Source of the DNA: Candidatus Kutchimonas denitrificans
GTDB taxonomy: Bacteria > Gemmatimonadota > Gemmatimonadetes > Palauibacterales > KS3-K002
Assembly: GCA_011774835.1 (NCBI GenBank)
Contig: JAACAK010000046.1
Location: 1 to 64,000, forward strand
Length of the DNA stretch: 64,000 nt
Direction of reading: 5' to 3'
The notes under the pieces are model-generated. The model saw nothing but the letters and a program-made list of their open reading frames with translations, ran no database searches and had not been told where the DNA came from. Both the position numbers and the translations under genes were made by a program. This document shows, piece by piece, positions 51,931 through 60,147 of this stretch (its first letter is position 1; each line of letters begins with the position of its first letter).

Positions 51931-52035
51931 GGGGTTCGGAGTGGGGAAGAGTGGGGAGCAGTGGTTCGGCTGCCCATCAACGCGCCGGGTCCCGCCAGCC
52001 CGGTCCGACATCAGCCTGCCGCGAGAGGGTGTCAC

Positions 52036-52470
52036 GTGACCGGCTTCCTTGGGAGCTACCTTCATCAGCTGGATGAGAAGGGCCGCCTCGCGCTGCCGGC
52101 CTCGTTTCGACGAGGCGCCGGAGGGGACGAACGGTTCGTGCTCATCCATGCCCAGGGATCGGCGCTCTTTCTCTACCCGGCTCAGGCGTGGGCCGTCCGG
52201 GAGCAGGAGCTGATGGATCTGATGCGGAGGCAGCCCGAAGCGCGGCCGCTGGTGTTGAGCCTCACGGCGAACGCGGTGGAGACGATACCGGACAAGCAGG
52301 GACGGATCTTGATCCCGGAGCGCCTGCAGAAGGTGGCGAAGCTGGACGGCAAGGTGCTGGTGGTGGGAGCTCTGGAGAAGATCGAGATCTGGAACCCGGA
52401 GATATTCGAAAGCGAAACGAAGGAAGCGAAGCCGGAGCTGGAGGGCTTCGTTCGTCAGATTTTGGTGTAA
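52036..52470 (+). CDS. mraZ: Transcriptional regulator MraZ
   Basis: A 144-residue AbrB-fold DNA-binding protein, the first gene of dcw clusters, which binds GTGGG-type repeats upstream of itself. N-terminal FLGSYLHQLDEKGRLALPASFR and the second half TIPDKQGRILIPERLQKVAKL each carry the SpoVT-AbrB signature. The GTG start at 52036 is preceded by GAGAGGG. Between mraZ and rsmH there is a 468-base gap holding repeats, which is unusual since these genes are normally adjacent. Confidence 0.94.
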   Translation: MTGFLGSYLHQLDEKGRLALPASFRRGAGGDERFVLIHAQGSALFLYPAQAWAVREQELMDLMRRQPEARPLVLSLTANAVETIPDKQGRILIPERLQKVAKLDGKVLVVGALEKIEIWNPEIFESETKEAKPELEGFVRQILV

Positions 52471-52626
52471 CGGACGTCTGGAAACGGGTTGGGATGGGTC
52501 GACGTGAGGATGATGAGAGTGATGACGAGCGTGGTCCGGTACGACCGGGCGTCGACCCTGACCAGCCGGTCCGAAACAGAGGGACGGTGGGCAGGTGGCA
52601 GGGGGAGGGTATGTGTGGACCTAGGG

Positions 52627-52670
52627 GTAGGGCAAGGCCATCTGTCTGCCGTCTCTGTTGGTAGTGGGAA
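52627..52670 (+). repeat. Direct repeat copy 1 in the mraZ-rsmH gap
   Basis: A 44-base copy containing GCCATCTGTCTGCCGTCT, identical at about 37 of 44 positions to 52774-52817. It starts 147 bases before the second. The gap 52471-52938 contains no gene I can support; it also has short tandem GGGGATTC units at 52687-52710. Confidence 0.7.
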
Positions 52671-52773
52671 TGATGGAAGGCGATTCGGGGATTCGGGGAT
52701 TCGGGGATACGGGGAGGTGGCGAGGTCCTGGCCCCCCGACTTCGTTTCGAGAGATAGAGAACGCGACATCGAG

Positions 52774-52817
52774 GTAGGGCGAAGCCATCTGTCTGCCGTC
52801 TTTATTCTTAATGGGAA
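52774..52817 (+). repeat. Direct repeat copy 2 in the mraZ-rsmH gap
   Basis: Second copy of the same 44-base element. The flanking GCGACATCGAGGT at 52763-52775 recurs at 52916-52928, showing that a unit of about 150 bases has been duplicated and ends just before rsmH. Confidence 0.7.
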
Positions 52818-52938
52818 CGGCGATTGTCGAAGACGATTCGCCTATTCCAGCCTTCGGGGATTCGAGCATGTTGGAAGGCCTGGTGCGTCCGGATATTCGC
52901 CTATGGAGTTGGGGCGCGACATCGAGGTGGCGACGATC

Positions 52939-53865
52939 GTGACGGAGAGCTCGTATCACGAAGCGGTAATGGTCGACCAGGTGCTCGAGGCGCTCGAGCC
53001 CGACCGTGGTGGCGTCTACCTCGACGGCACGGTGGGGGGCGGCGGTCACGCGGCCGCCCTGCTCGAGGCGAGCGCCGATGCGCGCCTGCTGGGCATCGAT
53101 CGTGATGACGAAGCTCTGGCGGCGGCCCGGGCACGGTTGGCGCCGTTCGGCGATCGCGTCCAGCTCGAACGAGGCGATTACGCGGAGGCCAGCGAGCTGT
53201 TCGATCTGGGGGAGGGCGCATTGGCTGGAGTATTGCTGGACCTGGGGGTGTCCTCCCGCCAGGTCGATTCGTCCGAGCGAGGCTTCTCGTTTCGTCCCGA
53301 CACGCCGCTGGACATGCGGATGTCGGGCGAAGGGCCGAGCGCGGCCGACTTGCTGAACACGTTGGAGGCGGAGGAGCTGGCCGCGATCTTCCGTGACTAC
53401 GGCGAACAGAGACGGGCGGGGCAGCTGGCCCGCGAGGTGGTGGCCCGGCGCGAACGCGCGCCGTTCGGCCGTAGCGACGATCTTCTCGCGGCCATGGAGG
53501 CGGTCTATCGGAAGCCCGTCAGGGCAACGGATGCGGCCCCGGTCTTCCAGGCGCTGCGGATCGCGGTGAACCGGGAGCTGGAGTCGTTGGAGCGAGCACT
53601 GCCGACGCTCCGGGACCGGTTGGCGCCGGGCGGCCGGATGGTCGTCCTCGCCTATCATTCCCTGGAGGACCGTCGGGTGAAGCGGGCGTTCCGGGAGTGG
53701 AGCCGCGACTGCATCTGTCCGCCCGAGCTCCCCGAATGCCGATGCCGGGGCCGGGCACTGGGCCGCGAGTTGGTGAAGCGACCTTTGCGTCCATCGACGG
53801 AAGAGGTGGCGCGGAACCCGCGGGCGCGGAGCGCGCGGCTGCGCGCCTGGGAGCGAGGCGAATGA
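52939..53865 (+). CDS. rsmH: 16S rRNA (cytosine(1402)-N4)-methyltransferase RsmH
   Basis: Methylates N4 of C1402 in 16S rRNA. GTG 52939 yields 308 residues starting TESSYHEAVMVDQVLEALEP, the usual RsmH opening; GAGGTGG precedes it. In-frame upstream starts such as ATG 52903 lie inside the duplicated repeat and are disfavoured. Motifs: LDGTVGGGGHAAALLE (SAM site), LGIDRDDEAL, LLDLGVSSRQVD, RGFSFRPDTPLDMRM and LAYHSLEDRRVKRAF. It overlaps ftsL by ATGA. Confidence 0.94.
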   Translation: MTESSYHEAVMVDQVLEALEPDRGGVYLDGTVGGGGHAAALLEASADARLLGIDRDDEALAAARARLAPFGDRVQLERGDYAEASELFDLGEGALAGVLLDLGVSSRQVDSSERGFSFRPDTPLDMRMSGEGPSAADLLNTLEAEELAAIFRDYGEQRRAGQLAREVVARRERAPFGRSDDLLAAMEAVYRKPVRATDAAPVFQALRIAVNRELESLERALPTLRDRLAPGGRMVVLAYHSLEDRRVKRAFREWSRDCICPPELPECRCRGRALGRELVKRPLRPSTEEVARNPRARSARLRAWERGE

Positions 53866-54161
53866 GGCTGCGGGGGATTCTGACGGCTTTCTCGGCGATG
53901 CTTCTGCTGGCCGGCATGTTCGTGGCCGTACACCGGGGCACCCGCGGCCGTGCGATCGAGGAGCGGATCAAGGAGCTGGACGAGAGCCGCGAGGCGGCGG
54001 AGACGCGAGCGGCGGAGCTGGCGCAGGATGTGGAACGGCTGCGCGGCCGCACCCGAATCGAACGGGCGGGACGCGAGTTGGGCCTGCACGTTCCGGAGGG
54101 CGATGAGCTGGTGTATCTGTTCATCGGCGGGGTAGCCACGGCGACGGGAGACGGGTCGTGA
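53862..54161 (+). CDS. ftsL: FtsL-like cell division protein
   Basis: A 99-residue bitopic membrane protein of the divisome. A short cytoplasmic tail is followed by one membrane helix (about 5-24: ILTAFSAMLLLAGMFVAV), then a heptad-type periplasmic coiled coil (RIKELDESREAAETRAAELAQDVERL) and a short tail. Position between rsmH and the ftsI-type PBP is diagnostic; sequence identity is always low in this family. It overlaps rsmH and ftsI. Confidence 0.85.
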   Translation: MRLRGILTAFSAMLLLAGMFVAVHRGTRGRAIEERIKELDESREAAETRAAELAQDVERLRGRTRIERAGRELGLHVPEGDELVYLFIGGVATATGDGS

Positions 54162-56188
54162 GGTCGGAAGTCCGGCAGGCGCGGCGACGACACTTGCGGC
54201 ACGGCCTGCTGCAGCTGGCGCTGCTGCTGGCGGTGGCGGGGATTCTCCTGCGCGCGTTCCAGCTCCAGGTGGTCCAGCACGATCATTGGGAGCAGCTGTC
54301 GCTCAGCCAGAACCAGCAGCGCATCCCGGTGGCGGCGCCGCGTGGAACGATCTACGACCGGGAGGGCCGCGTGCTGGCGGTGGGTCGCACGACCTACGAG
54401 ATCGCGGTGGCGACCAACGAGCTGACGAACCGCGAGGCGGCGGCCCGAGCCGTGCGAGAGGTGCTCGGCGTCCGGGCCGAAGTGGCTCGAGAGATCGTGA
54501 AAGGCGAGCGCCGCTGGATCCCCTTGCCCGGTCGGCATTCGGCGGTGAAGAAGGAAACGCTCGAGGCGCGCATCGAGGGGGGCATCCATTTCACCCGGGT
54601 CGTGGACCGCTTCTATCCCCGAGGCCGGCTGGCCGCCGAGATCATCGGGCGCGTGGACGCGGAGGGTCGGGGCCAGAGCGGGCTGGAGCTCGGGTTCGAC
54701 TCGCTGCTCGCCGGTCAGCCCGGCGTGGCGTTGCGGCGACGGATCGCCGGCGGCGCGTCGACCGTCTGGGTGACCGAGGACCTGACGCCGCCTTCACCCG
54801 GCGGCGATCTCTACCTGACCATAGACGCCGAGATGCAGTCGATCGCCGAGTCGGTGCTGGAAGATGCCGTTCGCAACTCGGGCGCCGAGGGCGGCGACCT
54901 TCTGGTGGTCGATCCGAATACCGGCGAGCTGCTGGCGGCCGCCAGCCTGCGCGTCGGGCAGCCGCCGCACCTGGCGCACCTGGCGGCGGCCACCGAGCCG
55001 TTCGAGGCCGGTTCGACGCTGAAACCGTTTACCGCCGCGGCCCTTCTCGAGGAGGAGCTGGCGGGTTTATCCGATATCGTGGACACCGGCGCTGGGCTGT
55101 ACCGCACCGCGGGGCGGACGATACATGATGAACATCCCCACGGAAGACTGAACCTGGCCCAGACCCTGACGGTCTCGAGCAACGTGGGCATGGCGATGTT
55201 CGCCGAGCGGTTGCCCACCGGGGTCCAGTTCAGTTACCTGCGCGATTTTGGCTTCGGAACACCCACCGGCCTGACGTACCCTTCTGAATCCTCCGGTACT
55301 TTGCGTCGCCCGGCGGAGTGGTCAGCCCAGAGCCGTGCCTCACTCGCCATCGGTTACGAGGTCGCCGTCACGCCCCTGCAGCTGGCTATGGCGTACGCGA
55401 CGATCGCCAATGGCGGCCTGCTGATGCGGCCGCAGCTGGTTCGCGAAGCGCGCGGCCCCGACGGCGCGACCCGTTGGGCGACGCGCCCCGAGCTGATCCG
55501 CCGTGTCATCAGCGGTGCGGTGGCCTCGGAGATTCGCGGCGTGCTGGCTCACGCGGTCACCGAGGGGACGGGGCAGGGCGCCGGCGTTCGCGGCCTGAGC
55601 GTGGCGGGGAAGACAGGAACCGCCTGGCGTTTCGACCGCGAGCAGGGCTACGCGGGCGGAGCGTACACGGCATCGTTCGTCGGGCTTATCCCTTCGGACG
55701 ATCCGCAGCTGGTCATTCTGGTCAAGCTCGACAAACCGAGCGGCGCGTACTACGGGGGAGCGACGGCCGCACCGGTCATGCGCTCCGCTCTGCGCGCCGC
55801 TCTCGCGGGAAGCTACTGGTCGGTGCCGCCGCTGATGGGGGAGCCGGAAATTCCGGACAAACAGGCGGGAGTAACAGCGGGTCAGGCGCCGGCCAGTGGC
55901 CCCTACGTGTTCGCGCTCGACGCGCCGCTGATGCGGGCGCAGGGCGAAAACGATCGGCGACAGCTCGACGATGGAGCGACGGTCCCGAACGTCACGGGCC
56001 TGTCGTTCCGCGCGGCCGCGCACCGGCTGCACCGATCGGGGTGGCGTGTCATCGTGCAGGGAGGTGGACGTGTGGAATCGACGCGACCGCCGGTCGGCAC
56101 CCGGCTGCGCCGGGGCGAGGCCGTGGTTCTTCTGGGCAGCGGTCGCAGTCCGCCTGACAGGCCGACGAACGGATCGAGGCGACGGTGA
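54158..56188 (+). CDS. ftsI: Septal class B penicillin-binding protein with PASTA domain
   Basis: A transpeptidase for septal peptidoglycan. The 676-residue protein has an N-terminal membrane helix (about 18-38), a dimerisation domain with PRGTIYDREGRVLA, and the transpeptidase domain with active-site STLK in FEAGSTLKPF, SSN in TVSSNVGMAM, and KTGT in VAGKTGTAWRF. The last 60 residues resemble one PASTA domain (ATVPNVTGLSFRAA, GTRLRRGEAVVLLG), as in SpoVD/PBP2x. GTG start at 54158 overlaps ftsL. PASTA-bearing FtsI is more typical of Gram-positives but is known in several other phyla. Confidence 0.93.
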   Translation: MRSEVRQARRRHLRHGLLQLALLLAVAGILLRAFQLQVVQHDHWEQLSLSQNQQRIPVAAPRGTIYDREGRVLAVGRTTYEIAVATNELTNREAAARAVREVLGVRAEVAREIVKGERRWIPLPGRHSAVKKETLEARIEGGIHFTRVVDRFYPRGRLAAEIIGRVDAEGRGQSGLELGFDSLLAGQPGVALRRRIAGGASTVWVTEDLTPPSPGGDLYLTIDAEMQSIAESVLEDAVRNSGAEGGDLLVVDPNTGELLAAASLRVGQPPHLAHLAAATEPFEAGSTLKPFTAAALLEEELAGLSDIVDTGAGLYRTAGRTIHDEHPHGRLNLAQTLTVSSNVGMAMFAERLPTGVQFSYLRDFGFGTPTGLTYPSESSGTLRRPAEWSAQSRASLAIGYEVAVTPLQLAMAYATIANGGLLMRPQLVREARGPDGATRWATRPELIRRVISGAVASEIRGVLAHAVTEGTGQGAGVRGLSVAGKTGTAWRFDREQGYAGGAYTASFVGLIPSDDPQLVILVKLDKPSGAYYGGATAAPVMRSALRAALAGSYWSVPPLMGEPEIPDKQAGVTAGQAPASGPYVFALDAPLMRAQGENDRRQLDDGATVPNVTGLSFRAAAHRLHRSGWRVIVQGGGRVESTRPPVGTRLRRGEAVVLLGSGRSPPDRPTNGSRRR

Positions 56189-57645
56189 TTCCGATCCGCG
56201 TTGTTCTCGACCGTCTCGTCGCTCACGGCCTCCTGGCGTCACCCGGCCCGGAGACCGATCGCGCCGTCACCGGGATCACCGACGACTCGCGAGCGGTCCG
56301 GGCCGGAGATCTCTATGTGGCCGTCAGGGGTTACGTACACGACGGCCATGACTATCTGAAGGACGCGGCTGAGGCAGGCGCGGTCGCCGCACTGGTCGAG
56401 ACTCCCAACGCGGCCGTTCACCTGCCTCAGTTCCGCGTCACCGACGGACGGCGCGCCGCGGCGGTGGCGGCGTCCGTCGTTTTCGGTCATGGCGCCGGGG
56501 GACCGCGGCTGGTCGGTGTGACCGGCACCAACGGGAAGACGACCACCGTCCACATCGCCCGGCACCTGCTGTCGGCGTCCATGCCGACGGCGTCGATCGG
56601 CACGCTGGGCGTGGTGGACGCCGAGGGCCGACGAGAGGCGACGCAGCTGACCACGCCCGGGCCGGTGGACTTCCAGCGGCGGCTGGCGGCGCTTCGCGAG
56701 GGGGGCGCCGAATGCGTGGTGGCCGAGGTCTCTTCCCACGCGCTGACGCAGGGGCGCGTGGAAGGTGCGGCCTTCGAGGTGGCGGCTTTCACGAACCTGA
56801 CTCGCGACCACCTCGACTACCACGCGGACGCCGACGCTTACCGGGCGGCGAAAGCCCGGTTGGCCGACCTGGTGACCGGCGACGGCACCCTGGTGGTCAA
56901 CGCCGACGAGGCGGCCTGGGCCGACCTCCCCCGCGACCGACGCTGGATCCGCTTCGCTCTCGAGGCCGAGGCGGACTACCGTGCCCGCGAGATCGAGCTG
57001 GGACCTCACGGGTCTCGTTGGACCCTCTCGGCCCCCGATGTGGAGCTCGACGTCACGTTGCCGTTGCCCGGCGACTTCAACGTGGCGAACGCGCTGGCCG
57101 CGGTCGGCATCGCCCGGGCGTTCGGCCTCGACATCGGCGTGACCGCCGACCTGCTGGCGACGGTTCCGCCGGTGCCGGGCCGGCTGGAGGTGATCGCGTC
57201 TACCCCGCTGGTGATCCGGGACTACGCCCACACTCCGGAAGCCCTGCGTCGCGCCCTGGCCGCGCTGCGACCCGCGGTGGCCGGCCGGCTGATCGTGGTC
57301 TTCGGGTGCGGAGGCGATCGTGATGCCGGGAAACGGCCGCTGATGGGGCAGGCCGCCGTCGAAGGCGCCGACCACGCCATCGTCACCTCGGACAACCCGC
57401 GCCACGAGCCGCCCGACGCGATCATCGCCGACATCGTGCCGGGGATGGGCTCGGGGTCGTACGAGGTGATCGTGGATCGGCGCCGTGCCATCGCCCGCGC
57501 CCTAAAGTTGGCCGATGCCGGCGACGCCGTGCTGCTCGCCGGCAAGGGGCACGAGGAATACCAGATCGTCGGTGACGAACGGCGGCCGTTCGATGAAGCC
57601 GTCTTGGTGGGCGAGCTGCTGGCGGAAAAGCGGGGGGACGCGTGA
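56185..57645 (+). CDS. murE: UDP-MurNAc-tripeptide synthetase, meso-DAP type (MurE)
   Basis: Adds the third residue to the peptidoglycan stem peptide. The 486-residue ligase has GVTGTNGKTTT (ATP), EVSSHAL, FTNLTRDHLDYH and the C-terminal DNPRHEPPDAI; the DNPR motif is the marker for meso-diaminopimelate rather than lysine. The GTG start overlaps ftsI by GTGA. The murF start overlaps its stop. Confidence 0.95.
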   Translation: MIPIRVVLDRLVAHGLLASPGPETDRAVTGITDDSRAVRAGDLYVAVRGYVHDGHDYLKDAAEAGAVAALVETPNAAVHLPQFRVTDGRRAAAVAASVVFGHGAGGPRLVGVTGTNGKTTTVHIARHLLSASMPTASIGTLGVVDAEGRREATQLTTPGPVDFQRRLAALREGGAECVVAEVSSHALTQGRVEGAAFEVAAFTNLTRDHLDYHADADAYRAAKARLADLVTGDGTLVVNADEAAWADLPRDRRWIRFALEAEADYRAREIELGPHGSRWTLSAPDVELDVTLPLPGDFNVANALAAVGIARAFGLDIGVTADLLATVPPVPGRLEVIASTPLVIRDYAHTPEALRRALAALRPAVAGRLIVVFGCGGDRDAGKRPLMGQAAVEGADHAIVTSDNPRHEPPDAIIADIVPGMGSGSYEVIVDRRRAIARALKLADAGDAVLLAGKGHEEYQIVGDERRPFDEAVLVGELLAEKRGDA

Positions 57646-59030
57646 TGTCCGGCTTCGTCTGGACCCGCGACCGGGTGCGGGCCGCCCTGGGCCTGCCGGA
57701 GGAGGGCGGCCCGGCGAAGGGGTACGCCGGGATCTCCACCGATACGCGGACCCTGGAGCCGGGCGAGCTGTTCGTGGCGCTGCCCGGTGCCCGCTTCGAC
57801 GGTGCCGAGTTCGTCTCGGCGGCCATCGAGCGGGGCGCCGCGGGGGCGATCGCCCAGCGCCAGCTCGATGACGTTCCGGACGGGTTCGACTTCTTCCTGG
57901 TCGACGATGCCATCGAGGCGCTGGGCCGGCTGGCGGGTGAGCGCCGCCGGGAGATCGATCCGACCGTGGTCGCGATAACGGGGACCAGCGGCAAGACGAC
58001 GACGCGGGAGTTGACCGCGGGGGCGCTGGGCGATGGGGCCTACGCCAGCCCGGCGAACTTCAACAACCGGGTCGGCCTGCCGCTGTCGATTCTGCGCGCC
58101 CCGGCCGATGCGGGGATCTGGATCCTCGAGCTGGCGTCGAACCAGCCGGGCGAGATCGCGGCGCTGGGCGCGGTGGCGGAGCCCGACATCGCCGTGATCA
58201 CTTCGGTGAGCGAGGGTCACCTCGAGGGGTTGGGCGACCTCCAGGGCGTGCTGGCCGAGAAGCTGTCGCTGCTCCGGTCGCTGCGTGACGGTGGCGTCGC
58301 ACTGGTCGCCGACGAGCCGCCGGACCTGCCGCGAGCCGCCGGGGAAGTCTGGCCGGACGTCAGGACCGTGGGGCTCGGTCCGACGGCCGACGAACGGCCC
58401 GAGCGCTGGTCGATGAGCGAGCGAGGCGTCGCCTGGCGCTGGCACGACGTCGACTTCGAGCTTCACGGCTTCGGGTCGCATCTGATCCGCAATGCCCTCT
58501 TCGCCTGCTGCGTTGCGCATCTCCTGGGCATCGAGCCGGAAGATGCGGCCCGAAGGCTCGGCGATGTCGAGCTGCCGCCCATGCGGGGCGAGGTCCGTCG
58601 TCTCGACGGGCTCACGTTGCTGATCGATTGCTACAACGCGAACCCGGCATCGTTTCGGGCAGCGATCGATGGGCTGGACGCGCTGGCCGCCGGTCGCCGT
58701 CGGGCCGTGCTGGCGGGCACCATGCTCGAGCTGGGCGGCCGCTCGGAGACGCTGCACCGTCAGGTGGCGCGTTGGATGATCGAGGCTGACATCGAGCTGA
58801 TCGCCGCCATCGGCGAGTTCCGCGAGGCGTTCGCGAAGATAGACAGGGACGGCCTCATCCTCGAATCGGATCTGGAGACCGCCTATCGCCGCCTGGCCGA
58901 CGAGCTGAGCGGCGACGAGGCGGTGCTGATCAAGGCATCGCGCGGTATGAAGTTCGAGCGGGCGGTGGAGATGTTCCAGCGGGACTTCGGCACCGACCGA
59001 GGATCGAGCGAGACGAGAACACGAGGCTAG
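57645..59030 (+). CDS. murF: UDP-MurNAc-tripeptide-D-Ala-D-Ala ligase (MurF)
   Basis: Adds D-Ala-D-Ala, completing the pentapeptide precursor. 461 residues; ATP site ITGTSGKTTTREL, EASP/ELASNQPGEI region and LIDCYNANPASFRAAID are clear family blocks. ATG 57645 is in the TGATG junction with murE; GTG 57642 is an equal alternative adding one residue. The next gene, mraY, starts 10 bases later. Confidence 0.94.
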   Translation: MSGFVWTRDRVRAALGLPEEGGPAKGYAGISTDTRTLEPGELFVALPGARFDGAEFVSAAIERGAAGAIAQRQLDDVPDGFDFFLVDDAIEALGRLAGERRREIDPTVVAITGTSGKTTTRELTAGALGDGAYASPANFNNRVGLPLSILRAPADAGIWILELASNQPGEIAALGAVAEPDIAVITSVSEGHLEGLGDLQGVLAEKLSLLRSLRDGGVALVADEPPDLPRAAGEVWPDVRTVGLGPTADERPERWSMSERGVAWRWHDVDFELHGFGSHLIRNALFACCVAHLLGIEPEDAARRLGDVELPPMRGEVRRLDGLTLLIDCYNANPASFRAAIDGLDALAAGRRRAVLAGTMLELGGRSETLHRQVARWMIEADIELIAAIGEFREAFAKIDRDGLILESDLETAYRRLADELSGDEAVLIKASRGMKFERAVEMFQRDFGTDRGSSETRTRG

Positions 59031-59040
59031 CGAGGAGAAA

Positions 59041-60147
59041 GTGCTCTACGAGTTTCTGTTTCCCCTGGCTGACAAGCACATCGTCTTCAACCTGTTCCAG
59101 TACATCACGTTCAGGGCGGGCGGTGCCATGGTCACCGCCCTGCTGATCGCGTTCATCCTGGGGCCGCCCATCCTGCGCTGGCTGAACCGGCAAGAGGTTG
59201 GCCAGGTGATCCGATTGGACGGCCCGCACGCCCATCTGGCCAAGGCCGGGACGCCCACCATGGGCGGCCTGATCATTCTGGCGGCCGTGGTGATACCGAC
59301 CGTGCTCTGGGCGCGTCTCGACAACGCTTACCTGCTCATCGCCCTCGGCGTCACCGCCGCCATGGGGGCCCTCGGTTTCGTCGACGACTATCTGAAGGTG
59401 GTCCAGCGTGAATCGCGGGGTCTGGTGGCCCGCTACAAGTTCGTTGGCCAGTTCCTGCTGGGGCTGACTCTGGGCTACGTCATCTGGCGCTACCCGCTCA
59501 GCGAGTACCAGGTCAACCACACGATGCTGCCCTTCTTCAAGGAATGGCGGCTGGTCATTTGGGCGCCGTTCTTCCTCCCGTTCGTCGCCATCGTGGTGAG
59601 CGGCAGCGCCAACGCCGTCAACCTGACCGACGGCCTCGACGGGCTGGCCGCCGGCCTCTGCTCGATCGCCGGCGGAACGTTCGGCGTCTTCGCCTATCTC
59701 ATCGGACGGGTCGACACGTCGGACTACTTGGGTCTTTTCTACCTGCCGGGCGTGGGCGAGCTCTCGGTCTTCTGCGCCGCGTTGGCCGGCGGTGCGCTGG
59801 GGTTCCTGTGGTTCAACAGCCATCCCGCCGAGGTGTTCATGGGCGACACCGGCTCGCTGGCCCTGGGCGGCGCGCTGGGGACCGTGGCCGTGCTGATCAA
59901 GGGCGAGTTCCTGCTCCTGATCATCGGCGCCGTCTTCGTGGCCGAGGCGCTGTCGGTCATCCTGCAGACCAGCTGGTTCAAGTACACCCGCAAGCGCTAC
60001 GGGGAGGGCCGGCGCGTCTTTCGGATGGCCCCGCTGCATCATCACTTCGAGCAGCTGGGCTGGTCCGAATCGAAGGTGGTCGTGCGCTTCTGGATCGTGG
60101 GCGTGATGGCCGCACTTATCGCCCTGAGCACGCTGAAGATACGATGA
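59041..60147 (+). CDS. mraY: Phospho-MurNAc-pentapeptide transferase (MraY)
   Basis: Inner-membrane enzyme that transfers phospho-MurNAc-pentapeptide to undecaprenyl phosphate, giving lipid I. 368 residues with ten hydrophobic helices. Conserved cytoplasmic motifs: TMGGLIIL, FVDDYLKV (the Mg-binding Asp pair), NAVNLTDGLDGLA, and GRRVFRMAPLHHHFE. Start is GTG 59041 after AGGAGAAA. It overlaps murD by ATGA. Confidence 0.96.
   Translation: MLYEFLFPLADKHIVFNLFQYITFRAGGAMVTALLIAFILGPPILRWLNRQEVGQVIRLDGPHAHLAKAGTPTMGGLIILAAVVIPTVLWARLDNAYLLIALGVTAAMGALGFVDDYLKVVQRESRGLVARYKFVGQFLLGLTLGYVIWRYPLSEYQVNHTMLPFFKEWRLVIWAPFFLPFVAIVVSGSANAVNLTDGLDGLAAGLCSIAGGTFGVFAYLIGRVDTSDYLGLFYLPGVGELSVFCAALAGGALGFLWFNSHPAEVFMGDTGSLALGGALGTVAVLIKGEFLLLIIGAVFVAEALSVILQTSWFKYTRKRYGEGRRVFRMAPLHHHFEQLGWSESKVVVRFWIVGVMAALIALSTLKIR

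Noticed and set aside
52627-52817. Repeats before rsmH as a CRISPR array
   Set aside because: Only two imperfect copies, spacing of 147 bases and no cas genes. No CRISPR array is visible in the window.
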